Assembly (NCBI RefSeq): GCF_020615385.1
Contig: NZ_JAJAVB010000010.1
Span: forward strand, 33,261 to 97,260
Direction of reading: 5' to 3'
Length of the DNA: 64,000 nucleotides
From: Jiella soli
GTDB taxonomy: Bacteria > Pseudomonadota > Alphaproteobacteria > Rhizobiales > Rhizobiaceae
Position 1 is the first letter of the stretch, and each line of letters begins with the position of its first letter. A program made the position numbers and the translations under genes. Below, piece by piece: positions 53,730 through 61,727 of the stretch. The notes beneath the pieces were generated by a model. That model was given only the letters and a program-made list of their open reading frames with translations. It was not told the origin of the DNA and made no database searches.

Positions 53730-55824
53730 CGCCTCTCTCCGTTTCAATTGCCGCCCCGTCACCGTTCGGGGCAAGCACGCCCGGCACGCTCCCGCCGGCT
53801 GCATTCGGACCGGCATCCTGCGCCGGCGGCGGATTCTGGATCGGACGGCCGAGATTTCCGGAAGCGCCGGACGATCGAGCGGCCGCACCCTGCCCGCCAT
53901 TGCCGCTGTTCGGCAGGGCGAAGACGAGCAGCGTCGAGCCTCCCTTGGTGTAGGCCGGCAGATCCTGCGTGGCTCCGACGAAGCCGAGCGCGCCGTTGCG
54001 CACCCGCGGGTCGAGTTCGGCCGCGGCGACCGCCCCCGACCAGCCGCCGACGCCGGACAGGATCGCGACATATTCGCGTCCGTCCGCGCCCTTGTAGACG
54101 GACGGCTGGCCAATGAAGCCGGAGGGCGCGCGGAACTGCCAGAGCACCTCGCCGGTGGTCGCGTTCACGGCTTTGAACCAGCGGTCCATTGTGCCGTAGA
54201 AGGCGATGTTGCCGGCGGTGACCACCGTCCCGGACCAGACCGGGAAGTTCTCGTGGATCGCCCAGACCTTCTTCTTCTTGACGGGATCCCAGGCCATGAA
54301 CTCGCCGCGATAACCGTCGCCAGGCGCGGCGTACATGTCGACCGTAGCGCCGAGATAGGGCGTGCCTGCGATATAGCCGACCTCGGAGGCCTTGAAGTTC
54401 ATGCACAAGTGCTGGTGCGGCACGTAAAGGAGCTTGGTCTTCGGCGACCACGCCGTCGGCTGCCAGTCCTTCGCTCCCGGAGGCGCCGGGCAGATGTCCT
54501 TCACCGTCTTGCCGAGGTCCGGGTGGAGATCCTTGTTCGGAATGATCCGCCCGGTCTCCATGTCGACGCCCTTATAGGCGGTGACTGTATCGTAGGGCGT
54601 CGCCGAGATCAGCTTCCCGTTCGTCCGGTCGATCACATACATGTAGCCGGTGCGCCCCGGCCGGATCATCGCCTTGCGGGTCTTTCCGTCGATCTCGAGA
54701 TCGACGAGGACCAGCTCGTTCACCCCGTCATGGTCCCACAGATCGTGCGGCGAGGTCTGGTAGGCCCATTTCGCCATGCCGGTGTCGGCGTCGCGGGCAA
54801 AGATGGTGGTCGTCCAGAGATTGTCGCCTTCGCGCTGGTTCGGGTTCCACGGGCCGGGATTGCCGGTGCCGTAATAGATGAGGTTCAGCTCGGGATCGTA
54901 GGAAATCCAGCCCCAGACATTGCCGCCACCGGTCTTCCAGCGGTCGGCGGGCCAGGTCTTCACGCCGAGATCCTTGCCCTTCATCCAATCGTAGGGCGGC
55001 TTGAAGTCCTCGCCGATCAGGACGTCCTTGTCGGGCCCGGTCGACCAGGCGCGCCAGGCGATCTCTCCGGTCGCCTCGTCGAGCGCGGTCAGCCAACCGC
55101 GCACGCCCATCTCGCCGCCGCTGCTGCCGACGAAGACCTTGCCCTTGGCGACGAGCGGCGCCATCGTCATGGTCATGCCGGTGTTGATGTCGCCGAGCTT
55201 GGTGTGCCAGATCTCCTTGCCGGTCTTGGCGTCCACGGCGACCGTGTGGTTGTCCAGCGTGTTGTAGAAGATCTTGCCGTTGTCATAGGCCGCGCCGCGG
55301 TTGACCACGTCGCAGCAGGCAACACCCTGCGCGGCCCGCGCCGTCGGTGGCGAATAGGCCCATTTCAGGTCGCCGGTGGTCGCGTTCAGCGCGAAGAGAT
55401 TGTTCGGCCACGGCCCGACGATATACATCGTGTTGTCGACGACGAGCGGGATCGACTCCTGGCCACGATTGACGCCGTTCGAAAAGGTCCAGGCCAGTTG
55501 CAGCTGGCCGACATTGTCGGCGTTGATCTGATCGAGCTCGCTGTAGCGGGTGCTGGCATAGTTCTTCGCCGGCATCACCCATTGGTTCGGATCCTGGCTG
55601 AGGGTCTGAAGGTCCTGCCCGCTTCCCTCCTCTGCGCCTCCGCCGGCAACGTCGCCCGACTGGGCCAGGGCGCCGCCCGCGAAAAGCGTCAGCGAGAACG
55701 CTGCCGTGAGACTGAAGCGTCGGAGGCGGGAGCCGGCGCGGTAACACCGGCTGTGGCGGCGAGTCCCCGCTCCCGGTTCCAGCCCACTCGCGGAAAGGAT
55801 CGCGAAGTGTTCGGACGATCTCAT
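53713..55824 (-). CDS. PQQ-dependent alcohol dehydrogenase, lanthanide-type site
   Basis: This 703-residue quinoprotein alcohol dehydrogenase (eight-bladed propeller, methanol/ethanol family) has a long signal region (RLRRFSLTAAFSLTLFAGGALA, cleavage near 54). The adjacent-cysteine disulfide is Cys170-Cys171; metal ligands are Glu238 (GGEMGVRG) and Asn322 (GTGNPGPW); the catalytic Asp364 is followed by Asp366 in LWDHDGVNE, the DxD pattern of lanthanide-dependent enzymes. A Pro/Ala/Gly-rich tail of about 60 residues extends past the propeller. It oxidises an alcohol in the periplasm. ATG 55824 follows GGGGG; the frame opens further to 55857. Confidence 0.93.
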   Translation of the reverse strand: MRSSEHFAILSASGLEPGAGTRRHSRCYRAGSRLRRFSLTAAFSLTLFAGGALAQSGDVAGGGAEEGSGQDLQTLSQDPNQWVMPAKNYASTRYSELDQINADNVGQLQLAWTFSNGVNRGQESIPLVVDNTMYIVGPWPNNLFALNATTGDLKWAYSPPTARAAQGVACCDVVNRGAAYDNGKIFYNTLDNHTVAVDAKTGKEIWHTKLGDINTGMTMTMAPLVAKGKVFVGSSGGEMGVRGWLTALDEATGEIAWRAWSTGPDKDVLIGEDFKPPYDWMKGKDLGVKTWPADRWKTGGGNVWGWISYDPELNLIYYGTGNPGPWNPNQREGDNLWTTTIFARDADTGMAKWAYQTSPHDLWDHDGVNELVLVDLEIDGKTRKAMIRPGRTGYMYVIDRTNGKLISATPYDTVTAYKGVDMETGRIIPNKDLHPDLGKTVKDICPAPPGAKDWQPTAWSPKTKLLYVPHQHLCMNFKASEVGYIAGTPYLGATVDMYAAPGDGYRGEFMAWDPVKKKKVWAIHENFPVWSGTVVTAGNIAFYGTMDRWFKAVNATTGEVLWQFRAPSGFIGQPSVYKGADGREYVAILSGVGGWSGAVAAAELDPRVRNGALGFVGATQDLPAYTKGGSTLLVFALPNSGNGGQGAAARSSGASGNLGRPIQNPPPAQDAGPNAAGGSVPGVLAPNGDGAAIETERGDAPAQ

Positions 55825-56167
55825 GACTGCCCCCGTCAGATGGTTCCACCCGGCCACCTTACCGCGGCCTCATGACTCACCTAGGCGAGTTTTCATCATC
55901 GGCCTCCTGCTGAACAGCAAGAATCGATCTAAAGAGCGTGGCCGCCGAAACATCCCCCTGTATCGCCCGTGCATCGCTTTCGGTCGTGCCAGGATCGGTG
56001 TCAATTTAATCTGACGACGTTTCGTCATGATCAATGCACAACTGAGACAACACTAAGGATTGAGCTGCATTCCGTGCGACCACGCGCGGCCGTTGCAGCT
56101 GTCGCCGATGCATCGGCTGCATTTCGTATGGATAATTCTCTCGGGGCGCAGCGCGGCGCCGGCTCGG
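55825..56167. other. Upstream region of the PQQ dehydrogenase operon
   Basis: These 343 bases hold no gene. The stretch from about 55990 to 56060 is AT-richer than its surroundings and contains an inverted repeat (see 56012). The operon promoter is expected here. Confidence 0.5.
56012..56027. promoter_or_regulatory. Inverted repeat in the PQQ operon upstream region
   Basis: TGACGA-CGTT-TCGTCA is a 16-base perfect inverted repeat about 190 bases before the dehydrogenase start, in an AT-richer patch. It could be an operator for a response regulator or similar protein. No regulator gene adjoins, so this is only a candidate. Confidence 0.35.
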
Positions 56168-56626
56168 TCAGCGCTGCAAATCGCTGGTGCAGTCGCCCAG
56201 GACACCCCCTCCACCACGGGCAGGCAGGCGGACCGTCGTCTGGCCACGCTTCAACTCGATCCATTGCAGATCGCGCTGGCGCAAGGCGTCCCAGAGCCGG
56301 AGGAACGCCTTCGAGCAGTCCGCGCAGTCGGTGACGCCCACCCCGAGCGCCCCATGCCGCAGGTCGTACTCCGCGCCGTCCGCGAAAACCTGCGTCTCGG
56401 TGTGCTGCTTGGAGTCGACGCCCTTCAGGACGACGTCGAACGTCGCGCCGCCCCCGTATTTCGAGTCGGTACAGGTGACCGCGAAATAGCTGTCGCCCCT
56501 TTCGAGGCGGTAGACGGTCCCGGTCGCCTTCTGCACCGCAGTCCAGTCCGCCGTTTCGCCTGCCGCCAGCGACGGGGCCGCGACGAGCGTCGAAAGCACC
56601 GACAGGACGATAGCGTCAAAGCGCAT
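56168..56626 (-). CDS. Secreted cysteine-containing hypothetical protein
   Basis: I do not recognise this 152-residue protein. A clear signal peptide (AIVLSVLSTLVAAPSLAA) is followed by a compact domain with cysteines in FAVTCTDSKYGGG, GVTDCADCSKAFL and LGDCTSD. The CxxC pair has no following His, so it is not a heme site. GGGGAGGG precedes the ATG. It is upstream of and on the same strand as the PQQ dehydrogenase operon but 343 bases away. Confidence 0.7.
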   Translation of the reverse strand: MRFDAIVLSVLSTLVAAPSLAAGETADWTAVQKATGTVYRLERGDSYFAVTCTDSKYGGGATFDVVLKGVDSKQHTETQVFADGAEYDLRHGALGVGVTDCADCSKAFLRLWDALRQRDLQWIELKRGQTTVRLPARGGGGVLGDCTSDLQR

Positions 56627-57023
56627 GGTACCCTCCCCTTACACCTCACCGGCCTGCCCTGGAAAAGGCTTGCAGCCCCGCGGCCGGGGTCGTGAGGAAG
56701 AACTGGCGTCCGGCCGCACTTGAACAACCGGCACTTCCTCGCCGCACGCCTCAATCCAGATTAAGAATCGATGGCCGCCTCACCGTCGGATGGCAAGGCA
56801 ATGCGAGGCCGTGGCAACGGCGGCCGGTCTTTAACGCACCGGGCCTCGTACCGAAGGACGGCTGGGGCGCCAAGCGAAGCCACCAGACAATCTGCCCGAA
56901 GCCGAACCCGCCTTGCCGCAGGGCAGATCTCGCAGATCGCGAAGCTTGATCCGGCAACCTCGGGCCTCAGATAGTGCCACGTCCGGGGCCGACATCGGAC
57001 AGCGTGCGGGGAAGCTGCGCAAG
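56627..57023. other. Divergent intergenic region
   Basis: These 397 bases lie between the secreted-protein gene and the ctaG-like gene and must hold both promoters. I see no gene, RNA or clear operator in it. Short open frames in all phases look non-coding. Confidence 0.45.
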
Positions 57024-57740
57024 ATGGTGGAGATCAGCGCGAGCGAGGACGGAGCGCGGCGGCGGTCGGCCAGGGCGATCGCCCTTCGCTATTGGCCGGC
57101 ATTCATCGGTGTCGCAATCCTGGTCGGCCTGTGGAGCAGCCCGCTCGTGCCGCTCGCCCGGCGCGCTTTCTCCGCCCATATGATGCTTCATCTCGGCATC
57201 GTGACGATCGCCTCGCCGCTGATTGTCATCGGCGCCTTGCGCGTCCCGCTCGTGGAGCGCGTCATGCGGCCTAGCGTAGCGACCGCCCTCGCCGCCTCCC
57301 TCTTCGACCTCGTCATCGTCTGGGGCTGGCATGCACCGGTGCTGCACGAGGCCGCGGCGCGGCACACCGGCGTCTTCGTCTTTCAGCAGGCGAGCTTTCT
57401 CGCCGCCGGCGTACTCGTCTGGGGTCTTGGTCTTGCCGGCCGAAGTCGGCGCGATGCAGGACTTGGCGCCATGTCGCTGGCAATGACCTTCATGCATATG
57501 AGCATGCTCGGCGTCCTGCTTTCGATCGCGCCGCGGCTCATCTACGCGCCGGATGTCTGTCAGGGCGCCTTCGGCTTCACGCGCCTGTCGGATCAGCGCC
57601 TCGGCGGCGCCATGATGGCGGTCTGGGGTGGGCTTCCCTATCTCGGCGGCGCCCTTCTGCTCGTGACGCGGCTTCTTGCGGACGATGGCCCTCCCCGGAC
57701 GACGGATGCGACCGCAAACCGGCGACGGCCGGAGGAGTGA
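57024..57740 (+). CDS. CtaG-type (caa3) cytochrome oxidase assembly membrane protein
   Basis: This 238-residue membrane protein of the caa3_CtaG family has six to seven helices and the family histidines in SAHMMLHLGIVTIASPL, WGWHAPVLHEAA and MTFMHMSMLGVLL, with DQRLGGAMMAVWGGLPYLGGALLL near the end. Homologues are required for formation of caa3-type oxidase, probably in copper delivery. It is located 1.2 kb from the oxidase operon on the other strand. Start ATG 57024 follows GGGGA; the frame opens upstream to 56913. Confidence 0.85.
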   Translation: MVEISASEDGARRRSARAIALRYWPAFIGVAILVGLWSSPLVPLARRAFSAHMMLHLGIVTIASPLIVIGALRVPLVERVMRPSVATALAASLFDLVIVWGWHAPVLHEAAARHTGVFVFQQASFLAAGVLVWGLGLAGRSRRDAGLGAMSLAMTFMHMSMLGVLLSIAPRLIYAPDVCQGAFGFTRLSDQRLGGAMMAVWGGLPYLGGALLLVTRLLADDGPPRTTDATANRRRPEE

Positions 57741-57758
57741 GTGTTCGGGGCGCCGCCC

Positions 57759-58640
57759 CTATCGCTCGACCTTGAGGCCCGAGAGGATGCGGTCGGCCCG
57801 CTCAGCAAGCTCCGCGTCGTCCCCGCCGCAAAGTTCGAGCCGCCCCACATCCTCCTGCCAGGCGGCGGTCGCCTCGGACAGGCGGTTGGCAATGCCGAGC
57901 GCCCGCACGGTCTCTGCGACCTCGCGCATTTCTGCGGCGCGGCGCGTGCCATGCGCCATCATCCGCTCCAGATTGTAGCCGGAGCGTCCCCGCCAGTCCC
58001 AGCCGGGATCGCTCGCCTGGAGCGAGGACAGGACCGCGTCCTCGACGCCTGCCCTCCGTGCCGCCAACAGGCATTCGCAGGTCAGCGCCTCCAGGCCCTT
58101 GATCATCACCGAGCGCAGCATCTTGATCGTCGAGGCCTGGCCGATCTCCTCGCCAGCGATCGCCGGTGCCAGTCCGAGCGCCGACAGCCGCGCTTCGGCC
58201 TCGCCGGCGTCGGGGCCGGACAGGAGAAGCGGCGTCCGCTGCGCCTTGGTCTTGACGGGCGCCATGATCGCCATGTCGACATAGCGGCCGCCAGCGGCCT
58301 CGATCGCCTCGGCTGCGAGGCGCTTCGATCCCGGCGCACAGGAGTTCCCATCGACATAGAGCGCGCCGCTTTCGAGAGCCGAAGCCGTCGCGCGTGCTGC
58401 AGCCACCGCCTGATCCGCCGTGACCAGGCTGATCACAAGCTCTGCCCCCGCCACCGCGTCGGCGATCCGTTCACATCCCCTGACGGCGAACTGCGCGAAC
58501 TTCTCCGTCATGGCCGTGCGCGTGGCGGCCGCGTCCGTCTTGATATCGAACACCGACACCGTTTTGGGGTCAATGTCCCAGCCGCTCAGGAAGGTCGTCG
58601 CGGCCTCCCCGAAACCGATCATCGCCAATGTCGATGCCAT
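57759..58640 (-). CDS. 6-phosphogluconate dehydrogenase-like NAD(P)-binding protein (DUF1932)
   Basis: This 293-residue beta-hydroxyacid dehydrogenase-like protein has GFGEAA at residues 9-14, the segment LYVDGNSCAPGSKR and the catalytic-type lysine in STIKMLRSVMIKGLEAL, followed by a DUF1932-type C-terminal helix domain. Family members oxidise hydroxy acids such as threonate or act on phosphorylated sugar acids. The substrate here is unknown. It lies convergent to the ctaG-like gene, 18 bases apart. Confidence 0.82.
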   Translation of the reverse strand: MASTLAMIGFGEAATTFLSGWDIDPKTVSVFDIKTDAAATRTAMTEKFAQFAVRGCERIADAVAGAELVISLVTADQAVAAARATASALESGALYVDGNSCAPGSKRLAAEAIEAAGGRYVDMAIMAPVKTKAQRTPLLLSGPDAGEAEARLSALGLAPAIAGEEIGQASTIKMLRSVMIKGLEALTCECLLAARRAGVEDAVLSSLQASDPGWDWRGRSGYNLERMMAHGTRRAAEMREVAETVRALGIANRLSEATAAWQEDVGRLELCGGDDAELAERADRILSGLKVER

Positions 58641-58788
58641 ATCCCGTCTCCGTCTTCGTTCGTCTCACCCGCGGGAGATTGCCGCTGACCGTGATGGCGG
58701 CGCTGTGCCCGCTCTGAGTTTCCCGGTCAGGCTGGTTGCCGCCGAATCGGCGGGACACATGCAACGCCCCGACCGAGGCGGCCTCGGT

Positions 58789-59772
58789 CTATCCCGCAGG
58801 AAAATTCGACCGCGAATGCCAGTTCCACGCGGTCTCGATGATCGAGGCGAGATCGTGCCGCGGCGACCACCCGAGCACCGCCCGCGCCTTGGCATTGTCG
58901 GCGACGAGTGCGGGGGAATCGCCCGGGCGCCGGTCGGCATAGGTGAGCGGAAAGCGCCGCCCGGTCACCGTCTGGATCGTCGCCAGGAGCTCCTTCACCG
59001 TCGTCCCGGTGCCGGTTCCCAGATTGAGGGCCTCGCTCGCGCCGCCGGCGATCAGATATTGGACCGCGCGGCTATGCGCGTCGGCAAGATCCATGACGTG
59101 GACAAAGTCCCGCACGCAGGTGCCATCGCGGGTGTCGTAATCGGTCCCGAACACTGTGAACCCCTCGCGCCGGCCGAGCGCGGCATCGATCGCCAGCGGG
59201 ATCGCATGTGTCTCGGGATCGTGCCATTCGCCGATCCGCCCCTCGGGATCGGCGCCGGCGGCGTTGAAATAGCGCAGGATGACGGAGCGGACGCCGCGAT
59301 AGGTGCCGAGGTCTCGCAGGATCTCCTCGACCATAAGCTTCGATCGGCCATAGGGATTGATCGGCGCCTGGCCGTGCGTTTCGGCCATCGGGATGGCTTC
59401 CGGCGCACCGTAGGTCGCGCAGGTCGAGGAGAAGACGATCTTGTCGACGCCGCATTCGGTGGCCGCCGCAAGCAGCGCGATCGTGCCGGCGACATTGTTG
59501 CGATAGAAGCCGAGCGGATCCTTCACCGACTCGCCGACCTCGATGAGGGCGGCGAAATGGACGATCGCCGCGGGCCGGTATTGCGCGATGACGGCCCTCA
59601 GCCGATCCTGGTCCTCGAGCTGCCCGACCTCCAGCGGTCCCCACCGGACGAACTCCGAATGGCCGTTCGACAGATTGTCGTAGACGACCGGGGTGAAGCC
59701 CTTGGCCGAGAGATCGAGACAGGTGTGGGAGCCGATATAGCCGGCACCGCCGACGACGAGGATGTTGTCCAT
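58789..59772 (-). CDS. galE: UDP-glucose 4-epimerase
   Basis: This 327-residue short-chain dehydrogenase/reductase superfamily enzyme interconverts UDP-glucose and UDP-galactose for surface polysaccharides. GGAGYIGSH is at residues 8-16, the catalytic Ser/Thr in FSSTCATYG, and YGRSK holds Tyr141 and Lys145. The substrate loop HDPETHAIPLAIDAALGRREGFTVFGTDYDTRDGTCVRDFVHV is typical of GalE. The ATG at 59772 matches the usual N-terminus MDNILVVGGAG. Upstream extensions are not coding. Confidence 0.95.
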   Translation of the reverse strand: MDNILVVGGAGYIGSHTCLDLSAKGFTPVVYDNLSNGHSEFVRWGPLEVGQLEDQDRLRAVIAQYRPAAIVHFAALIEVGESVKDPLGFYRNNVAGTIALLAAATECGVDKIVFSSTCATYGAPEAIPMAETHGQAPINPYGRSKLMVEEILRDLGTYRGVRSVILRYFNAAGADPEGRIGEWHDPETHAIPLAIDAALGRREGFTVFGTDYDTRDGTCVRDFVHVMDLADAHSRAVQYLIAGGASEALNLGTGTGTTVKELLATIQTVTGRRFPLTYADRRPGDSPALVADNAKARAVLGWSPRHDLASIIETAWNWHSRSNFPAG

Positions 59773-60168
59773 CCGTGTTGCTTTCGATTTCGCGGCACTT
59801 TCGCGGACGAAGAGGCCGGTAGTCATGGCGAAGGATCCGCCGGCGCGGACCAGCGCCTTTTATAGGACGCGCGGGCGATTCGGCCCATCCCGAAGCCGCT
59901 CGCGGCCGTGACATACCCCGGTAAGTCACGGCGCGCGCGAGCTCGAGCCGAAAGAGATGCCGCCCGCAGAGGCAGTTCCGCCTGCCCGGACAGCAACGGC
60001 ATTCGAAATGCTGCGGTGCAGAAAGTCTAGGTACAACCCAGTTTTGATTCGAAAGTATTATAGCCGAAGACGAAGCGCTCGTAGACCATGCAGGCCGCAT
60101 GCTGCCGGAAAGCGATGGAGGAATCGTCTCTCCGGCACGCTGGGATCGTACATCTGGGAGGATCGAGT
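59773..60168. other. Divergent intergenic region galE / ABC transporter
   Basis: These 396 bases separate galE from the ABC transporter operon. The part from 60000 to 60062 is AT-richer and contains TATTAT at 60056-60061, a possible -10 element for the transporter. I see no gene or clear operator. Confidence 0.4.
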
Positions 60169-61533
60169 ATGTCCATCGACACCACGGGCTGGTCCCGTCG
60201 TCGTCTTCTGAAGACAGGTGCGGCCGTCGGCGCCGGCCTCGCCCTGCCCTATTCCTTCGTTCGCGGAGCGTGGGCACAGGACAAGGCGTTCTGCAACAAT
60301 CCGACGGGCGACACCGTCACGCTCGGCTTCAACGTACCGCAGTCCGGTCCCTATGCCGATGAGGGCGCCGACGAGCTGCGGGCTTTCCAGCTCGCCGTCA
60401 AGCATCTCAACGGCGAAGGCGACGGCGGCCTCGTTCCGCTGTTGAAGCCGTCAAGCCTCAAGGGCAACGGCATTCTCGGCAAGAAGGTCGCCTTCGTCAC
60501 CGGCGACACCCAGACCAAGTCCGATGCCGCGAGAGCCTCGGCCAAGCGCATGATCGAGGCCGACAAGGTGATCATGATCTCCGGCGGCTCGTCCTCCGGT
60601 GTCGCGGTCGCGGTCCAGTCGCTCTGCCAGGACGCGGGCGTCGTGTTCATGGCCGGACTTACCCATTCCAACGACACCACCGGCAAGGACAAGCGGCGCT
60701 ACGGCTTCCGCCATTTCTTCAACGCCTACCAGTCCGGCGTCGCCCTCGGCCCCGTCCTCGCCGAGGAATACGGCAAGGACCGCAAGGCCTATCACCTCAC
60801 CGCCGACTACACCTGGGGCTGGACCCAGGAAGAGTCGATGAAGAACGCCACCGAGGAACAGGGCTGGGAGACGGTGCAGGCCGTGCGCACGCCGCTCGGC
60901 GCCGGCGACTTCTCGCAGTACATCACGCCGGTCCTGAACTCCGGCGCCGACGTCCTGATCCTGAACCACTACGGCGGCGACATGGTCAATTCGCTGCGCC
61001 AGGCCGTGACGCAGTTCGACCTGCGCAACAAGCAGGCCAATGGCAAGCAGTTCCAGATCGTCGTGCCGCTGATCTCCGAGCTGATGGCCGAAGGCGCCGG
61101 CGACGCGATCAAGGGCATTCTCGGCACCGCCAACTGGGACTGGAAGCTCGACAACGAAGCGTCCAAGACGCTGACCAAGTCGTTCGGCGAGGCCTATGGC
61201 CGCCCGCCCTCGCAGGCCGCGCAGACCTGCTACGCGCAGACGCTGCTCTACGCCAACGCTGCCGAGACCGCCGGCACCTTCTATCCGCCGGAACTGATCA
61301 AGGCGCTCGAGGGCTACGAGTTCGACGGCCTTGGCAACGGGCCGACGCTCTACCGAGCAGACGACCACCAGTGCTTCAAGGACGTGCTCGTCGTGCGGGG
61401 CAAGGAAAGCCCGACCAACCAGTTCGACCTTCTGGAAGTGGTCAAGATCGTGCCGCGCGATACCGTCACCTACGATCCCTCGATCTTCGGCGGCGAACTC
61501 GGCCCCTACGACGTCAAGGGCTGCGCGGCCTGA
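60169..61533 (+). CDS. Branched-chain amino acid/amide-type ABC transporter binding protein, Tat signal
   Basis: This 454-residue periplasmic binding protein (Peripla_BP_6, HAAT family) carries a twin-arginine signal SRRRLLK at residues 9-15 and a cleavage site near AWAQ. The mature part has VTLGFNVPQSGPYADEGADELRAFQLAVKHLNG and the GGSSSGVAVAVQSLCQDAGVVFMAGLTHSNDTTGKD ligand region. Ligands of related proteins include branched-chain amino acids, urea, short amides and aromatics; this one cannot be named. GGGAGG lies eight bases before the ATG. Confidence 0.88.
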   Translation: MSIDTTGWSRRRLLKTGAAVGAGLALPYSFVRGAWAQDKAFCNNPTGDTVTLGFNVPQSGPYADEGADELRAFQLAVKHLNGEGDGGLVPLLKPSSLKGNGILGKKVAFVTGDTQTKSDAARASAKRMIEADKVIMISGGSSSGVAVAVQSLCQDAGVVFMAGLTHSNDTTGKDKRRYGFRHFFNAYQSGVALGPVLAEEYGKDRKAYHLTADYTWGWTQEESMKNATEEQGWETVQAVRTPLGAGDFSQYITPVLNSGADVLILNHYGGDMVNSLRQAVTQFDLRNKQANGKQFQIVVPLISELMAEGAGDAIKGILGTANWDWKLDNEASKTLTKSFGEAYGRPPSQAAQTCYAQTLLYANAAETAGTFYPPELIKALEGYEFDGLGNGPTLYRADDHQCFKDVLVVRGKESPTNQFDLLEVVKIVPRDTVTYDPSIFGGELGPYDVKGCAA

Positions 61534-61557
61534 TTTCCGCCCGTTCGAACCGGGTCC

Positions 61558-61585
61558 GGGCGGACGGCAGCAATGCCGCCCGCCC
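61558..61585 (+). other. Intercistronic hairpin after the binding-protein gene
   Basis: GGGCGG-A-CGGCA and TGCCG-C-CCGCCC form an 11-bp stem with one A-C mismatch and a GCAA (GNRA) tetraloop. It lies 24 bases after the binding-protein stop, without a T-run. It probably stabilises the upstream message within the operon. Confidence 0.55.
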
Positions 61586-61727
61586 GATGCCGTGAGACAG
61601 GCCCCATGCGGCTCGCCGGACGGTGCCGACAGGTCGGCCACGGCGATCCGATTGTGAACCGAACATTGTAGGCGACGCGCCCCATTTGGCTGGCGCGCCC
61701 GACGCGGCAGAAAGTCACGACACGTCC

